Assembly (NCBI GenBank): GCA_964020975.1
Contig: OZ026618.1
Coordinates: 37,877,402 to 37,941,401, forward strand
Length of the DNA stretch: 64,000 nucleotides
Reading direction: 5' to 3'
Source of the DNA: Hermodice carunculata
Taxonomy: Eukaryota; Annelida; Polychaeta; Eunicida; Amphinomidae
The notes under the pieces are model-generated. The model saw only the letters and a program-made list of their open reading frames with translations. It ran no database searches and was not told the DNA's origin. A program made the position numbers and the translations under genes. Positions 13,248 to 24,217 of the stretch are shown one piece after another; within the stretch, counting starts at the first letter, position 1, and the number at the start of each line of letters is the position of its first letter.

Positions 13248-14591
13248 TTACGGAGATCCCTCTGTTTGACTCGGCATACTGCTCTTCTCATCAGATTTAT
13301 GACTATTGCATGTTAGCAGATAAACCACGTCCGTTCTAAAGCGCTTGTTGGACATGCAGTAGAGATAAAAGTTGACTGCGCTGTTTGTGTGCCACAACCA
13401 AATGACGATGTAGTATGTTAACTCAAAAAGGGCGACCTGATACAAGTTGTTGGGACGGTTCATCAAAGCGTATATAGATTTGTGAATGAAGAAGGGGGAC
13501 GTAAGAACGAGGAACATGATGGAGACAACAATCAGACTCCTCGTTATTTCCCGCTCTCTGCTTCTGCTACCGTCGGCGCTCCCCTCGGATATGCTCGCAG
13601 TCTTACTTCTGAATTTTGCACTCCGATGGATCTGAACTATGATGCAATAATTAAAAATTACCAGTAACACAAATGGAATTATAGCCGAAATAGTAGTCTC
13701 TATCCATGGATAAATTTTGAAGAATATGGAGCTGTCTTTCAATCCAATGCCACAGTTGTTTTCACCGGTTTTTCTGTTGTCGATGTAGTGGGTAGTCCAA
13801 ATTACGTGCACATTCTTCAAGACGAAAAAGCAAAACAGTGCAGCAGAAATAATTTTAACACGTCTCACAGTATTCCAGGCATTGGCCTTTAATGCAAAGC
13901 ACACTGCCAGAAATCGGTGTCCCGTCATTACAACAACTAACCAGGCTGAATAATTAGAACCTATGTGTGTCAAGAATGACATAGCTTTACACAAAATCTC
14001 CGAATTGCTGTTTTTCAGAAAATTAAAAAATAGCCATCCCGTGAAGAAAAAGCCCCAAAGGATGACAGTGTCGACCACTGTCAAAATAGCCATAAAAATA
14101 CAAGACGGCAGCCTTGCATTTTCAGGCTGTGTCATCAATATAAAAGCAAGCACATTTCCAATTGTCCCTAATATAATAACTGGCATTGGATAGTACTCTT
14201 TAATAACACGAGCTAAACGAAAAAGTAAAATTGCTTTTGTGGTATTTGAGTGGCCATCAGCCAAAGCTTGATTTGTTCCATTAATATGAGTACTCCATGT
14301 TGCCACATTGGTCTGCATAGAGTATATCGAGACTGGTATGCCTATGTTTGTAGGACACACCCATGCAGACGGATTTCCTCCGTCAGCTTCGGTGTTTCTT
14401 TCAAAGTACGTACTTGAAACGTTCTTAGTGTAATTTTGCCTTGAAAAACTGTAATTCTGATAATTGATGCCTTCGTCTTGATGAGAAGTTTTGACCGTAG
14501 TATTTCCAATTAATTTATGAAATTCTCCCGGAACAAAGTGTATGACAATAAGCAGACAAACCAGACTTACTGGTTTGTAAGAATATGGCAT
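13248..14591 (-). CDS. intronless rhodopsin-family GPCR, peptide-receptor-like
   Basis: A 447-codon open frame with the full seven-helix layout. Residues 1-22 form a signal peptide (SLVCLLIVIHFVPG); the long N-terminal ectodomain has N-glycosylation sequons near residues 30, 46, 53, 57, 104 and 116. TM1 about 134-153 with GN at 145-146; TM2 165-186 with Asp174; TM3 starting at Cys201, which can pair with Cys280 in loop 2; TM3 ends in GHR (224-226) instead of DRY; TM4 246-267; TM5 292-318; a basic loop 3; TM6 352-370 with Pro366; TM7 389-412 ending NFYLY (407-411) in place of NPxxY. The Ser/Lys-rich tail is short. It should sit in the plasma membrane and couple to G proteins; the ligand is unknown, the style being closest to invertebrate FMRFamide/TRH-type receptors. 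Single exon is common in expanded echinoderm receptor clans. The chosen Met is the only start that gives the signal peptide. Confidence 0.92.
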   Translation of the reverse strand: MPYSYKPVSLVCLLIVIHFVPGEFHKLIGNTTVKTSHQDEGINYQNYSFSRQNYTKNVSSTYFERNTEADGGNPSAWVCPTNIGIPVSIYSMQTNVATWSTHINGTNQALADGHSNTTKAILLFRLARVIKEYYPMPVIILGTIGNVLAFILMTQPENARLPSCIFMAILTVVDTVILWGFFFTGWLFFNFLKNSNSEILCKAMSFLTHIGSNYSAWLVVVMTGHRFLAVCFALKANAWNTVRRVKIISAALFCFFVLKNVHVIWTTHYIDNRKTGENNCGIGLKDSSIFFKIYPWIETTISAIIPFVLLVIFNYCIIVQIHRSAKFRSKTASISEGSADGSRSREREITRSLIVVSIMFLVLTSPFFIHKSIYALMNRPNNLYQVALFELTYYIVIWLWHTNSAVNFYLYCMSNKRFRTDVVYLLTCNSHKSDEKSSMPSQTEGSP

Positions 14592-14997
14592 GATGACTGT
14601 TCTGAATTGTGCAGCGCGTTAGCTATTGACCGAAGCTTTTCATATTTGAGTAAACGGCTCTCCAGTTGATGTGCGAGTGATCATCATTAACTCAGCTCAA
14701 ATCTGCTTCAGTCTACCTGTATAGTATTATTATACTGATTTCTCATTGCCATTTCCGACGTTTGTCAGAGATTCCGAGTTTGAATGTAATTGGCATAAAT
14801 TATGCAGATAGGATATGATAAATGCATATTATTATGTATTGCTTTGGACCACGGTCAATAAACTACTACTACTACTACATGAATTAAAATGAAAGGGCAA
14901 AATTATAACAGCGTTCTAAAATATGCAAACTAGAAACAGTGCCCGAAAGGTCATTTATCAAATACAAAATACTTACGTTTGTCATGTTCCAGTAACT
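14592..14997. other. receptor 5' flank and LINE/SINE-like tail
   Basis: The minus-strand upstream region of the receptor gene; no clear TATA or initiator could be chosen. At about 14840-14878 the plus strand reads GGTCAATAAACTACTACTAC, the style of a short-interspersed or CR1-type 3' end with a (TAC)n tail. Confidence 0.4.
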
Positions 14998-15160
<163 letters not shown>

Positions 15161-15602
15161 GCACTCGCTGGATGGCCGTATTAAAAATAGAGAAATGTAA
15201 GTGGTAAATACCACGTGAGGAATGATCTGTTTACGGCTTTAAGTTGAACGTAGTTCCAACCAACCCAGTTTACCACATGGACAGCTTACTATCATTGAAC
15301 ATTCTATAGTTTAATTTAACTGAAAATATCCTTGACGCACCAAGGTATTAACTCTGGTCCTTCGGTGCCCAAATTGGCAATGGGTAGATTGCCTCGTAAA
15401 ATATTATGGATATTTATTTATTTATACTATGGACAGCAAGGTGTGAGCGGCAAAGAATTGAGACTTGCGTTCAGCCTATGTAATTTTAAGGGTTGAACTA
15501 TCCGTTTCCCTTTCCGCGTATTGGAAGTTAGAGAGTTTATTTTCCAAATGTAATGTATCCAAATTAATCAATTTCCTGACAAAGACACCTTTTCTGATGT
15601 TT
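15161..15602. other. no gene seen
   Basis: Short unique-looking stretch between two microsatellites, with no motif or repeat end seen. Confidence 0.55.
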
Positions 15603-15808
<206 letters not shown>

Positions 15809-15974
15809 ATATTGATACATTTTATTTGATTTCGTTTTATTTTATACAGAAATATAATCGTTAATTTACAAAACATACCATGTAATAGTTTCTCTCGGGT
15901 AGCGTATCGTAAAAGGGAACCAGAAAAATTTCACCTCTTCACAGACTGTTGAAGTGACTCATCTATAAGAGGAA

Positions 15975-16270
15975 GGTCACTCTGGATTTAAAAAGCCACA
16001 GGCCTGTCAGCACTATTACTTGCTACCTCAAAAGTTTGCAGAAACTAATGGAGACCTATCCGGCAGTTTTATTCTCAGTGCTTTTTACGATCGTCTATCT
16101 GCTTTATATGACTTCTCTACATTTGTCAACATACTGTTGTACATATATGACACACTTGGCGGAATGCCCTTGAAAGTCATGAGATGACCGGCATCCTATT
16201 TATTGGTCAGTACAAAGGGTTTAACTGCTTGTCACATTCAATCATACCAGCCAAACTGTATTTGCTTGTA
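15975..16270 (+). mobile_element. LINE reverse transcriptase fragment
   Basis: Translation gives LKSHRPVSTITCYLKSLQKL (15978-16045), the RT start motif YRPVS, and WRNALESHEMTG followed by YKGFNCLSH and AKLYLL (16157-16268), which match the RT block normally reading LSKAFDCLPHxLLIAKL. Both RT-core catalytic context and frame are worn, with breaks between the two blocks. It is an old fragment with no ends seen. Confidence 0.7.
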
Positions 16271-18205
16271 ACGCAAAAACGACCCCCCCCCCCATGATAG
16301 CAACAACAGGGAAACACATCTGGTTACCTGTTACTACCATCCTAGAAAGACAAAATTTTAAATACACCATCTGTGTGCAACGTTCTGGCCTCTACATTTT
16401 GTGCTAGGGTGTTCCAGGAGATACACAAAAACCTTTTTTTTTTCAGAAAGCAACCGGCCACACATGCTAGAAAACATTTAAATTCTGATGGTCTTGAGTG
16501 TAGATGGCGGTCACCAAAGAAGCAATGGCAGTTGAATATATTCGTTTTGTAAATTTATCATCGGCTCGCGCAAGCTCGTTCCTATGGAACGTGTGCATAC
16601 CCCAGGCTCCTACCTGACACAGAAGTGTATTGGTTTCAAATCTCGTGTCTTGCAAGCGAGAAAATACGAGATTAGAAATCATGGGAGCAGATTTGGACCA
16701 TAATGTCGCTTTATCGATGATGAACAGTTCTCACTCATGACACTGAAGCACAAACTCACACACGGGAGTATTTTTAAGTTTTTTTTCTACAAATTTGAAA
16801 TCTCTGGGTAGCTACACGTATTTCATACGTTCGAGCAATGCTACGGAGTTCCTAGCGCAAAGCGTGAGGCGCGATGCCTCTAATATCTCAACAGTCAACA
16901 TTATAATGAATTTTTTCAAGTTCAAAATAGCAGATCTTCTCGCAAATTGATCGTCTTCGAGATTTAAAAGTTGGTTCATGCTTAATAAATACATTTAAAT
17001 GAACAAAAAGATTGTGCATTGAAAGCGTATGAAAAATGATTAACAATTATGTTTTTGATGCAATTACTTTGTCGAGACAGATCTCACGGGAATGCTCGCC
17101 CAGCCCGCCGTTTCCCGGCAAATGTCGTCACATCGACTACGGAGTATAGAAGGGATAGAAGGGAAACAAGAAGAAACTAGAAAAGTTTCATTTGCTCGTC
17201 AGAAAATCAATCTGTATGCCCAGAAAACTTTTGAAGATCACTTATTCAGTGTTTATTCAACTCTTGCAACAATGATTCTTACGGGATTGTTAAAACGCGA
17301 CATAAACAAACTGTGTCACAAACATATACATTGGTATAAATGTATTTCATTCACGCAATTAGGAAACAGGGTGGTGCCCTGTATTAATCTTTTTTGCACA
17401 CAGTGGGACAAAAATTAAAGAATACGAGTGACAACATTTAGGAGTGATGCAAAGAAAACTCTATAGCTTTGATTCGCGCATTATGGGATACAACTATCTC
17501 ACAAACCTGGCGATTCCAGATGGAATTGCACCTCCTCCTATAATGATTTTTAACTTATTCCGGATTTACATTTTATGAATTTAACTAACTTCCGTAAATT
17601 TCAATGCTGCATCTTTGTTTCATATTTCATTGGATGCAACTTTGTCACTTGCCTGCGAAGCAGACTCTAATATAAAAGTAATGCAAAGCGTGTTTATTTT
17701 GCTTGCTGAGCGAAAACATAAAGGTAAACACACCTTTTGTATACTTGCATAAGATTTGTATGTAATGATATCGATCACAAGTTTTATATATATTGCACAT
17801 TGAGCCATAAACATAAATTACGAGTATCTTGAATGCCGATACACACACATATGCATTTGTGTATCAAGGTTTGCAATTTTCAAACATCTTGCAGGCAGGT
17901 AATAGTTTCACAGGCACACTTACGTGACAGTCTTCTGGAAAAATTGCCTGGAAAATATAGATCATCCAAAGAACATACATCATGTGAAAACTAGCAAATG
18001 GAAGATCTTTACATTAAATCTCTCCTGGTTAGAAATAATCTCAGTCAAAAGCTGTCCATGGCGCAGGTTGAGTGTCGTGCGAATAACCCCAATTTCATGA
18101 GAATAAAATGTGATCATTATAGGCTGGGTCTTGTCTACAATGCTAAACAAATTGTCAACAAACAAATAACATGTAAAGGCAAAAGGTTAAACTTGTGGTT
18201 AAAGT
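16271..18205. other. no gene seen
   Basis: Includes short poly-C (16284-16293) and poly-T runs. An open frame at 17092-17418 (108 codons, plus) and one at 17998-18459 that runs into a TG repeat show no recognisable domain. Nothing supportable as a gene. Confidence 0.5.
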
Positions 18206-18231
18206 GTGTGCGTGCGTGCGTGCGTGCGTGC

Positions 18232-18296
<65 letters not shown>

Positions 18297-18312
18297 TGTG
18301 TGTGTGTGTGAA
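18206..18312. repeat. (TGCG)n(TG)n microsatellite
   Basis: TGCG units pass into about 40 TG units with single interruptions. Confidence 0.97.
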
Positions 18313-18822
18313 TGTTCCTGTAATTGTACCGTGGTCTTAGGTGATCTGTCCTTTGACCTGTGCAGTTTACTGCTATTGGTCCTCATGTCTCCTGGCACGA
18401 CTATGGTACAAATGATACTGGGGGATGAAAACTATCGGATACTGTCACTGTTATATTGAAAGTTCGATTTTCGAAGGATATGAGCCCAGGATCGTTGTTA
18501 ACTCAAGGCACGTCGAAAATGACGATGAAAAAGTGAAGGAAAATACGCAAATATCTCCAATTACGCGGATGTATTGTGTTTGGGCGTTGCGTGTCTTGGA
18601 TTCACTGACACGTTTGAAAGATATCACACACATCAATGGCCCATGAAGGTTATATAGGGATGTATGCTGATATGGCCAAGTGCAGTCGCTGTTATGGCGC
18701 ATCCGTACGAAGTATAACTATGCGGTAGTTATATCAGTAGCACAGTTGGAATAGTGATAGGTCTACACGTGTCTCAGTTTACAATCTTTGTAAAGCTCTT
18801 TTAACACGACAGTTTGTCAAAA

Positions 18823-18827
<5 letters not shown>
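18313..18827. other. no gene seen
   Basis: Unique-looking DNA between microsatellites; the short open frames on both strands carry no motif. Confidence 0.5.
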
Positions 18828-18860
<33 letters not shown>

Positions 18861-18893
18861 TATACATATGTGCGTGTTCATAGAGACATATAT

Positions 18894-18954
<61 letters not shown>
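18828..18954. repeat. (TA)n and (TC)n microsatellites
   Basis: A TA run at 18828-18870 and a TC run of about 28 units at 18896-18954, separated by 25 bases. Confidence 0.97.
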
Positions 18955-18958
<4 letters not shown>

Positions 18959-20592
18959 GCAGCTTGCAGTCGGTCCGTTGGGGGTAATGTAAATGCCCTC
19001 ACCGTCCCATAATGGCGAGTAGTCTAACTTGTTGCTTCACTGTGTATAAATTTTATAATGTTTCAATATGCGTAAATGGGAATTTACTTGCTTGACTGCT
19101 TTAAGGTTTTATTTTGTGTTTTAAACTGTCAGGAAAACATTGTTGACTTAACCCGGTAATCCTTGGGGTCCCTGTGCTGAAGAAGAAGAGAACAGCTAAA
19201 ATTATTGTGCATTATTTTTATAAATTGCAGTATCAGTCGATCAGTCTGGTGTTACATTGACACAACAACACATAAATCCCTACAGAATCTCTCTGAAATT
19301 TAAATATGTATATGTTTTTCTTTCAGGCTTGTGCCAACGTCCGAGTATTTTCAATCTACATGAACTGGTAAGCATAATTTGGCCAAAAAAAGTGAAATAC
19401 AAATACCATGCGCAAATCTATAGGGTTGTCATTGGGGTGACCGCTTTCTAAAAAAAAACCTGCAGTAATTTTGAACTCGATATTTATCATGATGAACCAT
19501 CGAAAATAAAACAATATGTCCACAAGAAAACAACAGACAGAAACACAAAAATGATCTCAGTCTTGCCTCTGAACAGCTAAAATGGTTACCCGCCACAATT
19601 TAATCGGAAGGCACAAAAGTAAATTTTCTCAAACCCAAAATACATGGATGTTCATGGTATAATGCAACCATTTGTAAGGTCTTTCCATCCGCACGGGAAG
19701 CCCATAGTTGTATTATGGACTGTCATAAATTTGATAATATCGCGTGTATATATTTATGCCAATTTTCATTTTGCTGTCTTAGGTGGATTACCTAAGGACC
19801 CCATGTGTCATTCAGATGGATCTGGATTTTACAAGTGCTGCAAAGTTGGAAGCAGATTAATATTGTTTTTCACTGTTTATATTGAAGCTCGTTCAATTGC
19901 TGGGCTGACCTGAATAGATTCATTAATAAGAATAATACCGATGATCATAGTGATGCACCTTGTCAACTTTCAGTTATGTTTATTTATATATTGTCTTGAA
20001 TTGACCGGGTACCAGCGTACCCTGCCAGTTTAGTGATCTGAAAGGGGTACGTGTTCCAGTTTCTTGGACCCAATTACGTGTGAAATAAACTGCATGTAGG
20101 CCTATTTCCCTTCCAGCAATATGAATATGTGTCGTGTTGTAACGTGACAGAACACTACATACGAAACGTTAGGCATGTTACGGAAAATCAAAATGCTATC
20201 AACGATGATTGTCAGCAAACATGATCAAGATAGGGCATTAAATAAATTGGCTGACGAGTGGTTAGAAATGAAAGTCTGCGAAACATCTTACGGCCAGTTG
20301 CTAGAATAACGACAGAAAGAAACGGAGAAACCCACACAACCATGTTATTTGTTTATCCAATCCTGGTAACATTTTTGTCGAACCATTTGTATATCTATGG
20401 TGGGGTCATTTATATTGTACAAATATCTAGAAAGGCAGCATAAGAAAGGGGGCGGGTCTTATCTTGATAATGAACCAGTCAATATGTTCATGCAGGTATT
20501 TTGTTTAAACATACTTTTGTTTATTTTGGATTACACTAAAGCGCATTATATGACCAACACGATAGGTTCTCCAGACAAGGAGAGTCACAGTG

Positions 20593-20597
<5 letters not shown>
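18955..20597. other. no gene seen
   Basis: AT-rich. An open frame at 19644-19913 has an acceptor-like CTTAG before GGLPKDPMCHSDGSGFYKCC but no known domain. The end (about 20510-20595) shares a worn motif, GxTCTCCAGACAxxGAGAG, with about 24040-24130, hinting at a dispersed repeat. Confidence 0.45.

Positions 20598-20686
<89 letters not shown>
20598..20686. repeat. (TA)n microsatellite
   Basis: About 43 TA units without interruption. Confidence 0.98.
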
Positions 20687-20691
<5 letters not shown>

Positions 20692-21115
20692 CACAGGATA
20701 TTACAATCTGTGCTACCAATACATATATACACAAATGTATGACATATCAGCATTGTTTGTGGTCCGTTTGTAGAACCCAGTGTTATAATATTAAGCGTAG
20801 AATAATAACACTTGATCACTTATAGTCACTTACTGTTGAATAAGGAATCAAGACAATGAACAAAGCAAGAAATTGAATAGCTACATTCATACATAAATGA
20901 ATTGCAAATATCAGCAGTAGTAATTAGATTTAATCTAAAAGGCTGCACAGTAGGAAAAACAGCAAAATTATGATTTATTGAAACATTTAGATAACAATGC
21001 CTACTTTAGGTTATATGATTTTGTCCCATATCAAATATTTGTATGGTGAAGACATCTGTTATTACCAGATAGAAAAAATTGAAGCAGTCGTTCACAAGCC
21101 AGATGAATTACTAAG
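20687..21115. other. no gene seen
   Basis: AT-rich stretch leading into the minus-strand LINE 3' end; it may contain that LINE's 3' untranslated tail. Confidence 0.45.
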
Positions 21116-21367
21116 TTAGGATGAACACCTGGAGCTATGAGATACAGTCCTGTCGAACAGTTTCTTTCTAAATGGAGAATATTTAGGGCAGAAAAGGAAG
21201 AAGTGACTAATGTCTTCTGTTGGGAAAGAGCAGTAGCAGGAAGGACTAGAAACTACATCTGATTTACAAAGATCAAAATTTAGCCTAGAGAAACCTAACC
21301 GCAGCTGGATTAGACAGACAGTCGAAAAGCGACGGCCATGGAAAAAGAAGACAAGAGCATGGTCCAC
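21116..21367 (-). mobile_element. LINE 3' terminal fragment (zinc-knuckle-like C-terminus)
   Basis: Minus-strand translation gives LRLGFSRLNFDLCKSD, then SCYCSFPTEDISHFFLFCPK, the C-terminal Cys-x-Cys...His...Cys domain typical of the CR1/L2/Jockey LINEs and the counterpart of NCSYPNESTYHFFLECPVF in the 24.2-27.1 kb copy. It most likely continues a LINE whose preceding part is at 23360-23736, the two being split by about 2 kb of foreign DNA. Confidence 0.8.
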
Positions 21368-21592
21368 GGTGCTGCGTTTTCGAGACCTCTAACGTGAAAG
21401 CGCCATAGGTTTCATGGCTATTAGTCTTGAAATGGTGAAAAAAACACCCGTTTCATGCCTATTTTTTCAGCCATTTTCAAGCCGTCTCTTTCGAGATAAG
21501 TCATTTTCGCGACTCTCTTTTATGCCGGGTCTGGAGTCTCGAAATCGCAGTTTCTTTCACGCATCCCAGGCCGTGAACGACCACTCCTCCTG

Positions 21593-21604
21593 TGCGCATG
21601 CGCA
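21593..21604. promoter_or_regulatory. perfect NRF-1 palindrome
   Basis: TGCGCATGCGCA matches the NRF-1 / alpha-Pal binding palindrome and is followed by GTGA. A second copy with shared flanking bases is at 38247. It may be part of a repeat rather than a promoter. Confidence 0.4.
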
Positions 21605-22539
21605 GTGACAAAATATAACTTGCTAAGGTTCCACGGGGTTAATTGTACCTGTGCTGAGGTAACACGATTGGAGAGTTCAAATAAAATATGACACCCAGGA
21701 ATGTCAAGGACTGTATTTTTAAAAAATTTGCTATCAGAAAGGGAGATTTTGGCTTTATTTTGGAAAACAGTGTATGCTTTGAGCTCAAATGAATATTATC
21801 AAGGTATGTATACTGGTATTGGTATTTAGAGTGCATCAGCTGGAGTCCACACTGCGTCTGCGCAGTGATATAGCAAGTATGTACTGCGCAAAGCTGGTTG
21901 CCATGGCAATTTGCTTAAAAAATCCCATTCATGCCAATATTTTCTGCTGTTTATTTTATGTAAAGAATTATTACAAACATTTTGATATATAATACATGTT
22001 TGTTGTAATCTATCTAATGAACTGCAAGGTGATAGTTCTGTTTGTTATGTTTTCACAGGTTGAATTATTGGCGTGAAACCTTGTGGTTCCCCAGTTCTGC
22101 TCATACCACTGCAACAGTATTTCACAGGCAAACGCTGTCAGGTTAATGTGAGTGTAGTTTATTTGTTAACGGAACTTCTTAAGCTGGAAAATTTATAAAT
22201 AACGTTGTTTGAAGTAAGATTGACTTACAAGTCGCTGAGAACGCTACTCGCACCGACATGTTTAACCTCTGATGGAATTGGAATGCGACTTTTGACACCT
22301 GTCTTTAGAGTGCCCCCATCGACCGAAAATTTATTTGTAAGTTGTTTTCAAAACTTGCTTTTCTTTGGATGGAAGATGATTTTGTCAAACAGTTTGTGTC
22401 GCCATATTGCAAACCAATTTAATTTGGCAGGCGACTTCAAATTCCGTCCACTTTGGTGCTTTTGCAACATTCTGCGATCGTTTGCAGTCGGGTGATATGA
22501 TAAGGTCACCTATAGGGTTTGCCTATTTATGAGGCTTGG

Positions 22540-22848
22540 TCACGAATATAGCCGCATGAACCAGTCATATACTCTTTCTGCTAGGGCAGGTGATGCATGT
22601 TCTGGACCTACAATTGTTAAATTCTGAGGCTTGACAAGTTCATGAATTAAGCGTTGGAGACCGTCAAATGATACCGGTAGTTTTTGTAAAGGATGTGTCT
22701 CAAGACGTTTCACTGACAGCTTAGTTCGGGTGACGTGCCGAAAATCTAGTCTATATAGTATCCCGTCCACTAGAACTGTGCAATTGCCTGGCACTCGAAG
22801 TCTGCATGGCCATGTGTTTTCAACTGCTCTGGTGCCTCAGCACAGGCA
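22540..22848 (-). other. unrecognised open frame
   Basis: About 100 codons open upstream to 22848, including ENTWPCRLRVPGNCTVLVDG, ILYRLDFRHVTRTKLSVKRL and PQNLTIVGPEHASPALAERV. Composition is protein-like rather than repeat-like. I recognise no family. It lies inside the DNA that splits the LINE and could be an exon carried by, or trapped in, that insertion. Confidence 0.2.
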
Positions 22849-23256
22849 TTGTATTTGGCTGAGCTGACCATAGGTATGACAACATTGTCTCCCACGCAGG
22901 GCTTTCGCTGTGCGATTACACGTGTCATATATGGGCGAAATTACATTGCAAACGAATATACCTATGAGGCACATTCATCACGCGTGCGTTATTCCCGTAT
23001 AAAAAGTAGTTCCTAATTGCAAACTCACGTTAAATTTTTATTCATTCTTTTAATACATTTTTCACAATTTTAAAGATTCTTACTTTTTAAGTAGTATGTA
23101 CATTTCTAGACATATTTAATGCTAGGTCCATGTTATAGAACGTTTATCTGTACAAAAGGGTACCATGTTATCGCGAAACTGGCGGCTCGGAATGAAGCGA
23201 GGCGTTGTTCACGGCCAGGCTAGTCTTGACATTCAATGGGTCTTGATGCAGAGGTC

Positions 23257-23736
23257 TTAAAAATGCATTTTGAAGGCCTCTTCCTTAAAATCGACCAGAA
23301 TTTCGAGACCGCGCACCTGAGACGGCTCGAAGCGGAGAGAGAGGGGTCTTGAATGCGAAGTCTTGTAAATGCTGCACACGGTCAGCAGGGTTGCCTTGGT
23401 TTTGAAAATTTGGAGGGGAATTGGGTCTCTAAAATCAGAGAGGAGGTTATTCCAAAGTTTGATGGTGCTTGGCAGGAAAGAGTCGTTAAAGCGTAATGTG
23501 CTGCATGGGATGTTGCGAATCAATTTGGAATGACGTAGGTCTCGACCGATACCTGTGTAATGGGCTGATAGGGTGTTGAAAAGATAGACGGGTGTAAGAC
23601 CGAGGATCATTTTGTAGAATAGAATCCATTTGAAGTATTTCCATCGGCTATAGCGAAGGTGGGCTAACTGAGTCCTTGTAGAGGTTTGATATATGAAGTA
23701 GGGAACAGCAGTGATACTTTTTACTTTGTCTGTCAT
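23257..23736 (-). mobile_element. LINE RT C-terminal fragment
   Basis: Translation contains RYSRWKYFKWILFYKMILGL, TPVYLFNTL, FNDSFLPSTIKLWNNLLSDF and IFKTKATLLTV, the region after the RT palm in CR1/L2/Jockey LINEs. From about 23365 downward the frame runs into non-LINE sequence. See the terminal fragment at 21116-21367. Confidence 0.8.
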
Positions 23737-24217
23737 TAATTGTCATTTTAGGTGTGCATTGACAAATTTTCAACATTTTCTCCCAAACAGGTATTTAGTC
23801 AGAGCTATTTTATACTTCCAGTAGGTGTTCTGATGTGTGATGTCACCTTGGCTACCCTCCATGTATAATATACAAACCTCGAGGGGGCACAAGTTGAGAT
23901 ACACAACATTAGCAGGCATATCATAATGACTTGTGTACTCTGTTAATCACCTTTTTTTATCCTATCAGTGTAGTATATTAGTCGACGCTTGCTTCAGTAA
24001 TTGAACACACAACAATGGGAGCTGTTGGCCTGTGTGTATTTTTATGTTAAACATATTTATTTCACCTGGATTGCCAAGCAGTATAACAATACTAAATGAA
24101 TGGCTCTCCAGACACAGAGAGACACACAATCATATGTACAAAACTCACAGGACAAAACGACATCCGAGGACAAATAAACCGGTCAGTATACTAACATAAT
24201 AGTCATCTCGAATCAAC
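23737..24217. other. no gene seen
   Basis: AT-rich DNA between two LINE copies; around 24040-24130 it resembles 20510-20595. Confidence 0.45.

Larger units (their letters stand above)
21368..23256. mobile_element. probable insertion splitting a LINE
   Basis: The LINE protein order on the minus strand runs from IKLWNNLLSDFRD (about 23460) to the C-terminal domain at 21367, so about 1.9-2.0 kb lies between two parts that should be adjacent. Near both ends, in opposite orientation, are shared words: TCTCGAAAT and GGCCGTGAAC (left at 21528-21580; right, as reverse complement, at 23205-23310). This points to a non-autonomous inverted-repeat element; exact ends and target duplication are not resolved. 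Confidence 0.45.

Noticed and set aside
17092-17418. 108-codon plus-strand frame
   Set aside because: No recognised domain, no splice or promoter support; length is within chance for this composition.
19644-19913. Possible exon behind an acceptor-like TTAG
   Set aside because: Only half of the frame follows the acceptor, with no donor and no known domain.
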